A stretch of DNA of 64,000 nucleotides from Molanna angustata (Eukaryota; Arthropoda; Insecta; Trichoptera; Molannidae). The notes beneath the pieces are model-generated. The model searched no databases and was not told where the DNA came from. It saw only the letters and a program-made list of their open reading frames with translations. The DNA lies in the NCBI GenBank assembly GCA_963576475.1, contig OY754975.1, positions 22,377,169-22,441,168 on the forward strand. Reading direction: 5' to 3'. Numbering within the stretch: position 1 is the stretch's first letter; every line of letters starts with the position of its first letter. The position numbers were made by a program, and so were the translations under genes. Shown one piece after another: positions 35,118-48,796 of this stretch.

Positions 35118-37992
35118 ACTCTCCACACTATGGAATAGGGGAGAGTCATGATTTCGCAAAATTTAAGCGTATTTTTTTTACATCAATTTCTCAATGGGTA
35201 TCATGTAGAGAATGCACACTATGAGTTTCGTCGTGATGTGTTTGTGTGTATGGCGTATACGCTGTACGCCGTACGCCGTACGCCGTACGCCGTACGCCGT
35301 ACGCCGTAGCATTTATCTTTTTTGTGTCCTCTCTACAGCCCAAACTATAAGTCTGATCGACTTCATATTAACATCATATGTGTAAAGTGCAAAGACCTAG
35401 AGCTGATTAGTTTTCCATAGACAACTTTTGATTTCTTCTCTATGAATTCATCATTTACGTTGTTTTTTTTTTGTGTCCTCTCTGCAGCCCAAACTATAAG
35501 TCCGATTGACTTCATATTGATATCACATGTGTTAAGTCCATAAACTTAGAGCTGATTAGTTTTCCATAGACAACGGTTCATTTTTTCCCAATGTTTCTTT
35601 ATGATTTCATCTATTAAAACTGAAAAAATGCTCTCACGACCTGGAAATTAGAGATATTTTAATTTGGTTTCAACTATTTATACAACACCAAGAATCTTCA
35701 TAAAATTGTATTCAAAGTTGGTCAATGTTAAAAGAAAAATATTCAACGGTTTCAAAAATTATATTTTATTTAATGGATATTTGTATGAAACTTATATGTA
35801 ACAAGAGAATTTTTTTATATTTGGCAATGATCAGTTCATTGATTTCATATTGATAGAAGAATATTAATAGCTTGAACTTAGAACTGATTAGCTTTTCATA
35901 GATATCATATAATTTCTTCATATTATGATATCACGTGTAAACATTGTCAAAATGCTCTCGCGTTCTTTAAAACAAAATTTATCTGCTTTTTTTAAAATAT
36001 TTCATACAACATAAGCATTCTTCACTATACTGCATTAATAGTTTGTTTATCATAACATAAAAATATACTATCGGAAGAAAATTTATATTCCTGATAGTAA
36101 CATTTAGTATGAATAAAAATGTAATTAGATAAATTTCTATGTATGGAAACGTGTAGTAATTTGATTTCATGATATAATGTAAAGAGCTTGAACATAGAAC
36201 TGATTAGCTTTCCATAAATAACAAAAAAATTCTTCATATGATATCACCTGTCAAAATTTGAAAAATGCTCTCGCGTTCTTTAAAACAAAATTTATCTGCT
36301 TTTTTTAAAATATTTCATACAACATAAGCATTCTTCACTATACTGTATTAATAGTTTGTCTATCTTAACATAAAAATATACTATCGGAAGAAAATTTATA
36401 TTCCTGATAGTAACATTTAGTATGAATAATAATGTAATTAGATAAATTTCTATGTATGGAAAAGTTCAGTAATTTGATTTCATGTTATAATGTAAAGAGC
36501 TTGAACATAGAACTGATTAGCTTTCCATAAATAACAAAAAAAATCTTCATATAATATCACGTGTCAAAATTTTGAAAATGCTCTCGCGTTCTTTAAAACA
36601 AAATTTATCTGCTTTTTTTAAAATATTTCATACAACATAAGCATTCTTCACTATACTGCATTAATATTTTGTTTATCTTAACATAAAAATATACTATCGG
36701 AAGAAAATTTATATTCCTGGTAGTAACATTTAGTATGAATAAAAATGTAATTAGATAAATTTCTATGTATGGAAAAGTTCAGTAATTTGATTTCATGTTA
36801 TAATGTAAAGAGCTTGAACATAGAACTGATTAGCTTTCCATAAATAACAAAAAAAATCTTCATATGATATCACCTGTCAAAATTTGGAAAATGCTCTCGC
36901 GTTCTTTAGAACAAAATTTATCTGCTTTTTTTAAAATATTTCATACAACATAAGCATTCTTCACTATACTGCATTAATAGTTTGTTTATCTTAACATAAA
37001 AATATACTATCGGAAGAAAATTTATATTCCTGATAGTAACATTTAGTATGAATAATAATGTAATTAGATAAATTTCTATGTATGAAAAAGTTCAGTAATT
37101 TGATTTCATGTTTTAATGTAAAGAGCTTGAACATAGAACTGATTAGCTTTCCATAAATAACAAAAAAAATCTTCATATAATATCACGTGTCAAAATTTTG
37201 AAAATGCTCTCGCGTTCTTTAAAACAAAATTTATCAGCTTTTTTTAAAATATTTCATACAACATAAGCATTCTTCACTATACTGTATTAATAGTTTGTCT
37301 ATCTTAACATAAAAATATACTATCGGAAGAAAATTTATATTCCTGATAGTAACATTTAGTATGAATAATAATGTAATTAGATAAATTTCTATGTATGGAA
37401 AAGTTCAGTAATTTGATTTCATGTTATAATGTAAAGAGCTTGAACATAGAACTGATTAGCTTTCCATAAATAACAAAAAAAATCTTCATATAATATCACG
37501 TGTCAAAATTTTGAAAATGCTCTCGCGTTCTTTAAAACAAAATTTATCTGCTTTTTTTAAAATATTTCATACAACATAAGCATTCTTCACTATACTGCAT
37601 TAATATTTTGTTTATCTTAACATAAAAATATACTATCGGAAGAAAATTTATATTCCTGGTAGTAACATTTAGTATGAATAAAAATGTAATTAGATAAATT
37701 TCTATGTATGGAAAAGTTCAGTAATTTGATTTCATGTTATAATGTAAAGAGCTTGAACATAGAACTGATTAGCTTTCCATAAATAACAAAAAAAATCTTC
37801 ATATGATATCACCTGTCAAAATTTGGAAAATGCTCTCGCGTTCTTTAGAACAAAATTTATCTGCTTTTTTTAAAATATTTCATACAACATAAGCATTCTA
37901 CACCATACTGCATTAAAAGTTTGTCTATCTTATCATAAAAATATACTATCGGAAGAAAAATTATATACTAGAAAAAACAGTTTATTATTATT
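35118..37992. repeat. Higher-order unit 1
   Basis: 2875 bp with six GTACGCC copies. The first monomer after the leader has CTCTCGCG, as in unit 2 only. The last monomer ends TATACTAGAAAAAACAG before the next leader. Confidence 0.9.
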
Positions 37993-40839
37993 ACTCTCCA
38001 CACTATGGAATAGGGGAGAGTCATGATTTCGCAAAATTTAAGCGTATTTTTTTTACATCAATTTCTCAATGGGTATCATGTAGAGAATGCACACTATGAG
38101 TTTCGTCGTGATGTGTTTGTGTGTATGGCGTATACGCTGTACGCCGTACGCCGTAGCATTTATCTTTTTTGTGTCCTCTCTACAGCCCAAACTATAAGTC
38201 TGATCGACTTCATATTAACATCATATGTGTAAAGTGCAAAGACCTAGAGCTGATTAGTTTTCCATAGACAACTTTTGATTTCTTCTCTATGAATTCATCA
38301 TTTACGTTGTTTTTTTTTTGTGTCCTCTCTGCAGCCCAAACTATAAGTCCGATTGACTTCATATTGATATCACATGTGTTAAGTCCATAAACTTAGAGCT
38401 GATTAGTTTTCCATAGACAACGGTTCATTTTTTCCCAATGTTTCTTTATGATTTCATCTATTAAAACTGAAAAAATGCTCTCACGACCTGGAAATTAGAG
38501 ATATTTTAATTTGGTTTCAACTATTTATACAACACCAAGAATCTTCATAAAATTGTATTCAAAGTTGGTCAATGTTAAAAGAAAAATATTCAACGGTTTC
38601 AAAAATTATATTTTATTTAATGGATATTTGTATGAAACTTATATGTAACAAGAGAATTTTTTTATATTTGGCAATGATCAGTTCATTGATTTCATATTGA
38701 TAGAAGAATATTAATAGCTTGAACTTAGAACTGATAAGCTTTTCATAGATATCATATAATTTCTTCATATTATGATATCACGTGTAAACATTGTCAAAAT
38801 GCTCTCGCGTTCTTTAAAACAAAATTTATCTGCTTTTTTTAAAATATTTCATACAACATAAGCATTCTTCACTATACTGCATTAATAGTTTGTTTATCAT
38901 AACATAAAAATATACTATCGGAAGAAAATTTATATTCCTGATAGTAACATTTAGTATGAATAAAAATGTAATTAGATAAATTTCTATGTATGGAAACGTG
39001 TAGTAATTTGATTTCATGATATAATGTAAAGAGCTTGAACATAGAACTGATTAGCTTTCCATAAATAACAAAAAAATTCTTCATATGATATCACCTGTCA
39101 AAATTTGAAAAATGCTCTCGCGTTCTTTAAAACAAAATTTATCTGCTTTTTTTAAAATATTTCATACAACATAAGCATTCTTCACTATACTGTATTAATA
39201 GTTTGTCTATCTTAACATAAAAATATACTATCGGAAGAAAATTTATATTCCTGATAGTAACATTTAGTATGAATAATAATGTAATTAGATAAATTTCTAT
39301 GTATGGAAAAGTTCAGTAATTTGATTTCATGTTATAATGTAAAGAGCTTGAACATAGAACTGATTAGCTTTCCATAAATAACAAAAAAAATCTTCATATA
39401 ATATCACGTGTCAAAATTTTGAAAATGCTCTCGCGTTCTTTAAAACAAAATTTATCTGCTTTTTTTAAAATATTTCATACAACATAAGCATTCTTCACTA
39501 TACTGCATTAATATTTTGTTTATCTTAACATAAAAATATACTATCGGAAGAAAATTTATATTCCTGGTAGTAACATTTAGTATGAATAAAAATGTAATTA
39601 GATAAATTTCTATGTATGGAAAAGTTCAGTAATTTGATTTCATGTTATAATGTAAAGAGCTTGAACATAGAACTGATTAGCTTTCCATAAATAACAAAAA
39701 AAATCTTCATATGATATCACCTGTCAAAATTTGGAAAATGCTCTCGCGTTCTTTAGAACAAAATTTATCTGCTTTTTTTAAAATATTTCATACAACATAA
39801 GCATTCTTCACTATACTGCATTAATAGTTTGTTTATCTTAACATAAAAATATACTATCGGAAGAAAATTTATATTCCTGATAGTAACATTTAGTATGAAT
39901 AATAATGTAATTAGATAAATTTCTATGTATGGAAAAGTTCAGTAATTTGATTTCATGTTATAATGTAAAGAGCTTGAACATAGAACTGATTAGCTTTCCA
40001 TAAATAACAAAAAAAATCTTCATATAATATCACGTGTCAAAATTTTGAAAATGCTCTCGCGTTCTTTAAAACAAAATTTATCTGCTTTTTTTAAAATATT
40101 TCATACAACATAAGCATTCTTCACTATACTGTATTAATAGTTTGTCTATCTTAACATAAAAATATACTATCGGAAGAAAATTTATATTCCTGATAGTAAC
40201 ATTTAGTATGAATAATAATGTAATTAGATAAATTTCTATGTATGGAAAAGTTCAGTAATTTGATTTCATGTTATAATGTAAAGAGCTTGAACATAGAACT
40301 GATTAGCTTTCCATAAATAACAAAAAAAATCTTCATATAATATCACGTGTCAAAATTTTGAAAATGCTCTCGCGTTCTTTAAAACAAAATTTATCTGCTT
40401 TTTTTAAAATATTTCATACAACATAAGCATTCTTCACTATACTGCATTAATATTTTGTTTATCTTAACATAAAAATATACTATCGGAAGAAAATTTATAT
40501 TCCTGGTAGTAACATTTAGTATGAATAAAAATGTAATTAGATAAATTTCTATGTATGGAAAAGTTCAGTAATTTGATTTCATGTTATAATGTAAAGAGCT
40601 TGAACATAGAACTGATAAGCTTTCCATAAATAACAAAAAAAATCTTCATATGATATCACCTGTCAAAATTTGGAAAATGCTCTCGCGTTCTTTAGAACAA
40701 AATTTATCTGCTTTTTTTAAAATATTTCATACAACATAAGCATTCTACACCATACTGCATTAAAAGTTTGTCTATCTTATCATAAAAATATACTATCGGA
40801 AGAAAAATTATATACTAGAAAAAACAGTTTATTATTATT
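37993..40839. repeat. Higher-order unit 2
   Basis: 2847 bp with two GTACGCC copies. The 28-bp difference from unit 1 equals four heptamers. Confidence 0.9.
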
Positions 40840-43691
40840 ACTCTCCACACTATGGAATAGGGGAGAGTCATGATTTCGCAAAATTTAAGCGTATTTTTTT
40901 TACATCAATTTCTCAATGGGTATCATGTAGAGAATGCACACTATGAGTTTCGTCATGATGTGTTTGTGTGTATGGCGTATACGCTGTACGCCGTACGCCG
41001 TACGCCGTAGCATTTATCTTTTTTGTGTCCTCTCTACAGCCCAAACTATAAGTCTGATCGACTTCATATTAACATCATATGTGTAAAGTGCAAAGACCTA
41101 GAGCTGATTAGTTTTCCATAGACAACTTTTGATTTCTTCTCTATGAATTCATCATTTACGTTGTTTTTTTTTTGTGTCCTCTCTGCAGCCCAAACTATAA
41201 GTCCGATTGACTTCATATTGATATCACATGTGTTAAGTCCATAAACTTAGAGCTGATTAGTTTTCCATAGACAACGGTTCATTTTTTCCCAATGTTTCTT
41301 TATGATTTCATCTATTAAAACTGAAAAAATGCTCTCACGACCTGGAAATTAGAGATATTTTAATTTGGTTTCAACTATTTATACAACACCAAGAATCTTC
41401 ATAAAATTGTATTCAAAGTTGGTCAATGTTAAAAGAAAAATATTCAACGGTTTCAAAAATTATATTTTATTTAATGGATATTTGTATGAAACTTATATGT
41501 AACAAGAGAATTTTTTTATATTTGGCAATGATCAGTTCATTGATTTCATATTGATAGAAGAATATTAATAGCTTGAACTTAGAACTGATTAGCTTTTCAT
41601 AGATATCATATAATTTCTTCATATGATATCACGTGTAAACATTGTCAAAATGCTCTAACGCTCTTTGAAACAAAATTTATCTGCTTTTTTTAAAATATTT
41701 CATACAACATAAGCAGTCTTCACTATACTGCATTAATAGTTTGTCTATCTTAACATAAAAATATACTATCGGAAGAAAATTTATATTCCTGGTAGTAACA
41801 TTTAGTATGAATAAAAATGTAATTAGATAAATTTCTATGTATGGAAACGTTTAGTAATTTGATTTCATGTTATAATGTAAAGAGCTTGAACATAGAACTG
41901 ATTAGCTTTCCATAAATAACAAAAAAAATCTTCATATGATATCACCTGTCAAAATTTGGAAAATGCTCTCGCGTTCTTTAGAACAAAATTTATCTGCTTT
42001 TTTTAAAATATTTCATACAACATAAGCATTCTTCACTATACTGCATTAATAGTTTGTTTATCTTAACATAAAAATATACTATCGGAAGAAAATTTATATT
42101 CCTGATAGTAACATTTAGTATGAATAATAATGTAATTAGATAAATTTCTATGTATGGAAAAGTTCAGTAATTTGATTTCATGTTATAATGTAAAGAGCTT
42201 GAACATAGAACTGATTAGCTTTCCATAAATAACAAAAAAAATCTTCATATAATATCACGTGTCAAAATTTTGAAAATGCTCTCGCGTTCTTTAAAACAAA
42301 ATTTATCTGCTTTTTTTAAAATATTTCATACAACATAAGCATTCTTCACTATACTGCATTAATATTTTGTTTATCTTAACATAAAAATATACTATCGGAA
42401 GAAAATTTATATTCCTGGTAGTAACATTTAGTATGAATAAAAATGTAATTAGATAAATTTCTTTGTATGGAAAAGTTCAGTAATTTGATTTCATGTTATA
42501 ATGTAAAGAGCTTGAACATAGAACTGATTAGCTTTCCATAAATAACAAAAAAAATCTTCATATGATATCACCTGTCAAAATTTGGAAAATGCTCTCGCGT
42601 TCTTTAGAACAAAATTTATCTGCTTTTTTTAAAATATTTCATACAACATAAGCATTCTACACCATACTGCATTAAAAGTTTGTCTATCTTATCATAAAAA
42701 TATACTATCGGAAGAAAATTTATATTCCTGATAGTAACATTTAGTATGAATAAAAATGTAATTAGATAAATTTCTATGTATGGAAACGTGTAGTAATTTG
42801 ATTTCATGATATAATGTAAAGAGCTTGAACATAGAACTGATTAGCTTTCCATAAATAACAAAAAAATTCTTCATATGATATCACCTGTCAAAATTTGAAA
42901 AATGCTCTCGCGTTCTTTAAAACAAAATTTATCTGCTTTTTTTAAAATATTTCATACAACATAAGCATTCTTCACTATACTGCATTAATAGTTTGTCTAT
43001 CTTAACATAAAAATATACTATCGGAAGAAAATTTATATTCCTGATAGTAACATTTAGTATGAATAATAATGTAATTAGATAAATTTCTATGTATGGAAAA
43101 GTTCAGTAATTTGGTTTTAATGTTATAATGTAAAGAGCTTGAACATAGAACTGATTAGCTTTCCATAAATAACAAAAAAAATCTTCATATAATATCACGT
43201 GTCAAAATTTTGAAAATGCTCTCGCGTTCTTTAAAACAAAATTTATCTGCTTTTTTTAAAATATTTCATACAACATAAGCATTCTTCACTATACTGCATT
43301 AATATTTTGTTTATCTTAACATAAAAATATACTATCGGAAGAAAATTTATATTCCTGGTAGTAACATTTAGTATGAATAAAAATGTAATTAGATAAATTT
43401 CTATGTATGGAAAAGTTCAGTAATTTGATTTCATGTTATAATGTAAAGAGCTTGAACATAGAACTGATTAGCTTTCCATAAATAACAAAAAAAATCTTCA
43501 TATGATATCACCTGTCAAAATTTGGAAAATGCTCTCGCGTTCTTTAGAACAAAATTTATCTGCTTTTTTTAAAATATTTCATACAACATAAGCATTCTAC
43601 ACCATACTGCATTAAAAGTTTGTCTATCTTATCATAAAAATATACTATCGGAAGAAAAATTATATACTAGAAAAAACAGTTTATTATTATT
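40840..43691. repeat. Higher-order unit 3
   Basis: 2852 bp with three GTACGCC copies. The leader has CGTCATGATG instead of CGTCGTGATG. The first monomer changes to CTCTAACGCTCTTTGAAAC, which marks units 3-7. Unit 6 is a near copy. Confidence 0.9.
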
Positions 43692-46557
43692 ACTCTCCAC
43701 ACTATGGAATAGGGGAGAGCCATGATTTCGCAAAATTTAAGCGTATTTTTTTTACATCAATTTCTCAATGGGTATCATGTAGAGAATGCACACTATGAGT
43801 TTCGTCGTGATGTGTTTGTGTGTATGGCGTATACGCTGTACGCCGTACGCCGTACGCCGTACGCCGTACGCCGTAGCATTTATCTTTTTTGTGTCCTCTC
43901 TACAGCCCAAACTATAAGTCTGATCGACTTCATATTAACATCATATGTGTAAAGTGCAAAGACCTAGAGCTGATTAGTTTTCCATAGACAACTTTTGATT
44001 TCTTCTCTATGAATTCATCATTTACGTTGTTTTTTTTTTGTGTCCTCTCTGCAGCCCAAACTATAAGTCCGATTGACTTCATATTGATATCACATGTGTT
44101 AAGTCCATAAACTTAGAGCTGATTAGTTTTCCATAGACAACGGTTCATTTTTTCCCAATGTTTCTTTATGATTTCATCTATTAAAACTGAAAAAATGCTC
44201 TCACGACCTGGAAATTAGAGATATTTTAATTTGGTTTCAACTATTTATACAACACCAAGAATCTTCATAAAATTGTATTCAAAGTTGGTCAATGTTAAAA
44301 GAAAAATATTCAACGGTTTCAAAAATTATATTTTATTTAATGGATATTTGTATGAAACTTATATGTAACAAGAGAATTTTTTTATATTTGGCAATGATCA
44401 GTTCATTGATTTCATATTGATAGAAGAATATTAATAGCTTGAACTTAGAACTGATTAGCTTTTCATAGATATCATATAATTTCTTCATATGATATCACGT
44501 GTAAACATTGTCAAAATGCTCTAACGCTCTTTGAAACAAAATTTATCTGCTTTTTTTAAAATATTTCATACAACATAAGCAGTCTTCACTATACTGCATT
44601 AATAGTTTGTCTATCTTAACATAAAAATATACTATCGGAAGAAAATTTATATTCCTGGTAGTAACATTTAGTATGAATAAAAATGTAATTAGATAAATTT
44701 CTATGTATGGAAACGTTTAGTAATTTGATTTCATGTTATAATGTAAAGAGCTTGAACATAGAACTGATTAGCTTTCCATAAATAACAAAAAAAATCTTCA
44801 TATGATATCACCTGTCAAAATTTGGAAAATGCTCTCGCGTTCTTTAGAACAAAATTTATCTGCTTTTTTTAAAATATTTCATACAACATAAGCATTCTTC
44901 ACTATACTGCATTAATAGTTTGTTTATCTTAACATAAAAATATACTATCGGAAGAAAATTTATATTCCTGATAGTAACATTTAGTATGAATAATAATGTA
45001 ATTAGATAAATTTCTATGTATGGAAAAGTTCAGTAATTTGATTTCATGTTATAATGTAAAGAGCTTGAACATAGAACTGATTAGCTTTCCATAAATAACA
45101 AAAAAAATCTTCATATAATATCACGTGTCAAAATTTTGAAAATGCTCTCGCGTTCTTTAAAACAAAATTTATCTGCTTTTTTTAAAATATTTCATACAAC
45201 ATAAGCATTCTTCACTATACTGCATTAATATTTTGTTTATCTTAACATAAAAATATACTATCGGAAGAAAATTTATATTCCTGGTAGTAACATTTAGTAT
45301 GAATAAAAATGTAATTAGATAAATTTCTTTGTATGGAAAAGTTCAGTAATTTGATTTCATGTTATAATGTAAAGAGCTTGAACATAGAACTGATTAGCTT
45401 TCCATAAATAACAAAAAAAATCTTCATATGATATCACCTGTCAAAATTTGGAAAATGCTCTCGCGTTCTTTAGAACAAAATTTATCTGCTTTTTTTAAAA
45501 TATTTCATACAACATAAGCATTCTACACCATACTGCATTAAAAGTTTGTCTATCTTATCATAAAAATATACTATCGGAAGAAAATTTATATTCCTGATAG
45601 TAACATTTAGTATGAATAAAAATGTAATTAGATAAATTTCTATGTATGGAAACGTGTAGTAATTTGATTTCATGATATAATGTAAAGAGCTTGAACATAG
45701 AACTGATTAGCTTTCCATAAATAACAAAAAAATTCTTCATATGATATCACCTGTCAAAATTTGAAAAATGCTCTCGCGTTCTTTAAAACAAAATTTATCT
45801 GCTTTTTTTAAAATATTTCATACAACATAAGCATTCTTCACTATACTGCATTAATAGTTTGTCTATCTTAACATAAAAATATACTATCGGAAGAAAATTT
45901 ATATTCCTGATAGTAACATTTAGTATGAATAATAATGTAATTAGATAAATTTCTATGTATGGAAAAGTTCAGTAATTTGGTTTTAATGTTATAATGTAAA
46001 GAGCTTGAACATAGAACTGATTAGCTTTCCATAAATAACAAAAAAAATCTTCATATAATATCACGTGTCAAAATTTTGAAAATGCTCTCGCGTTCTTTAA
46101 AACAAAATTTATCTGCTTTTTTTAAAATATTTCATACAACATAAGCATTCTTCACTATACTGCATTAATATTTTGTTTATCTTAACATAAAAATATACTA
46201 TCGGAAGAAAATTTATATTCCTGGTAGTAACATTTAGTATGAATAAAAATGTAATTAGATAAATTTCTATGTATGGAAAAGTTCAGTAATTTGATTTCAT
46301 GTTATAATGTAAAGAGCTTGAACATAGAACTGATTAGCTTTCCATAAATAACAAAAAAAATCTTCATATGATATCACCTGTCAAAATTTGGAAAATGCTC
46401 TCGCGTTCTTTAGAACAAAATTTATCTGCTTTTTTTAAAATATTTCATACAACATAAGCATTCTACACCATACTGCATTAAAAGTTTGTCTATCTTATCA
46501 TAAAAATATACTATCGGAAGAAAAATTATATACTAGAAAAAACAGTTTATTATTATT
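43692..46557. repeat. Higher-order unit 4
   Basis: 2866 bp with five GTACGCC copies. The leader has GGAGAGCC instead of GGAGAGTC. It is 14 bp, or two heptamers, longer than unit 3. Confidence 0.9.
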
Positions 46558-48796
46558 ACTCTCCACACTATGGAATAGGGGAGAGCCATGATTTCGCAAA
46601 ATTTAAGCGTATTTTTTTTACATCAATTTCTCAATGGGTATCATGTAGAGAATGCACACTATGAGTTTCGTCGTGATGTGTTTGTGTGTATGGCGTATAC
46701 GCTGTACGCCGTACGCCGTACGCCGTACGCCGTACGCCGTAGCATTTATCTTTTTTGTGTCCTCTCTACAGCCCAAACTATAAGTCTGATCGACTTCATA
46801 TTAACATCATATGTGTAAAGTGCAAAGACCTAGAGCTGATTAGTTTTCCATAGACAACTTTTGATTTCTTCTCTATGAATTCATCATTTACGTTGTTTTT
46901 TTTTTGTGTCCTCTCTGCAGCCCAAACTATAAGTCCGATTGACTTCATATTGATATCACATGTGTTAAGTCCATAAACTTAGAGCTGATTAGTTTTCCAT
47001 AGACAACGGTTCATTTTTTCCCAATGTTTCTTTATGATTTCATCTATTAAAACTGAAAAAATGCTCTCACGACCTGGAAATTAGAGATATTTTAATTTGG
47101 TTTCAACTATTTATACAACACCAAGAATCTTCATAAAATTGTATTCAAAGTTGGTCAATGTTAAAAGAAAAATATTCAACGGTTTCAAAAATTATATTTT
47201 ATTTAATGGATATTTGTATGAAACTTATATGTAACAAGAGAATTTTTTTATATTTGGCAATGATCAGTTCATTGATTTCATATTGATAGAAGAATATTAA
47301 TAGCTTGAACTTAGAACTGATTAGCTTTTCATAGATATCATATAATTTCTTCATATGATATCACGTGTAAACATTGTCAAAATGCTCTAACGCTCTTTGA
47401 AACAAAATTTATCTGCTTTTTATAAAATATTTCATACAACATAAGCAGTCTTCACTATACTGCATTAATAGTTTGTCTATCTTAACATAAAAATATACTA
47501 TCGGAAGAAAATTTATATTCCTGGTAGTAACATTTAGTATGAATAAAAATGTAATTAGATAAATTTCTATGTATGGAAACGTTTAGAAATTTGATTTCAT
47601 GTTATAATGTAAAGAGCTTGAACATAGAACTGATTAGCTTTCCATAAATAACAAAAAAAATCTTCATATGATATCACCTGTCAAAATTTGGAAAATGCTC
47701 TCGCGTTCTTTAGAACAAAATTTATCTGCTTTTTTTAAAATATTTCATACAACATAAGCATTCTTCACTATACTGCATTAATAGTTTGTTTATCTTAACA
47801 TAAAAATATACTATCGGAAGAAAATTTATATTCCTGATAGTAACATTTAGTATGAATAATAATGTAATTAGATAAATTTCTATGTATGGAAAAGTTCAGT
47901 AATTTGATTTCATGTTATAATGTAAAGAGCTTGAACATAGAACTGATTAGCTTTCCATAAATAACAAAAAAAATCTTCATATAATATCACGTGTCAAAAT
48001 TTTGAAAATGCTCTCGCGTTCTTTAAAACAAAATTTATCTGCTTTTTTTAAAATATTTCATACAACATAAGCATTCTTCACTATACTGTATTAATAGTTT
48101 GTCTATCTTAACATAAAAATATACTATCGGAAGAAAATTTATATTCCTGATAGTAACATTTAGTATGAATAATAATGTAATTAGATAAATTTCTATGTAT
48201 GGAAAAGTTCAGTAATTTGATTTCATGTTATAATGTAAAGAGCTTGAACATAGAACTGATTAGCTTTCCATAAATAACAAAAAAAATCTTCATATAATAT
48301 CACGTGTCAAAATTTTGAAAATGCTCTCGCGTTCTTTAAAACAAAATTTATCTGCTTTTTTTAAAATATTTCATACAACATAAGCATTCTTCACTATACT
48401 GCATTAATATTTTGTTTATCTTAACATAAAAATATACTATCGGAAGAAAATTTATATTCCTGGTAGTAACATTTAGTATGAATAAAAATGTAATTAGATA
48501 AATTTCTATGTATGGAAAAGTTCAGTAATTTGATTTCATGTTATAATGTAAAGAGCTTGAACATAGAACTGATAAGCTTTCCATAAATAACAAAAAAAAT
48601 CTTCATATGATATCACCTGTCAAAATTTGGAAAATGCTCTCGCGTTCTTTAGAACAAAATTTATCTGCTTTTTTTAAAATATTTCATACAACATAAGCAT
48701 TCTACACCATACTGCATTAAAAGTTTGTCTATCTTATCATAAAAATATACTATCGGAAGAAAAATTATATACTAGAAAAAACAGTTTATTATTATT
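46558..48796. repeat. Higher-order unit 5, two monomers short
   Basis: 2239 bp with five GTACGCC copies. It is 627 bp shorter than unit 4, i.e. two monomers fewer. Its end matches the end of unit 2 (including ACTGATAAGCTTTCC), which suggests a crossover joint. Confidence 0.9.
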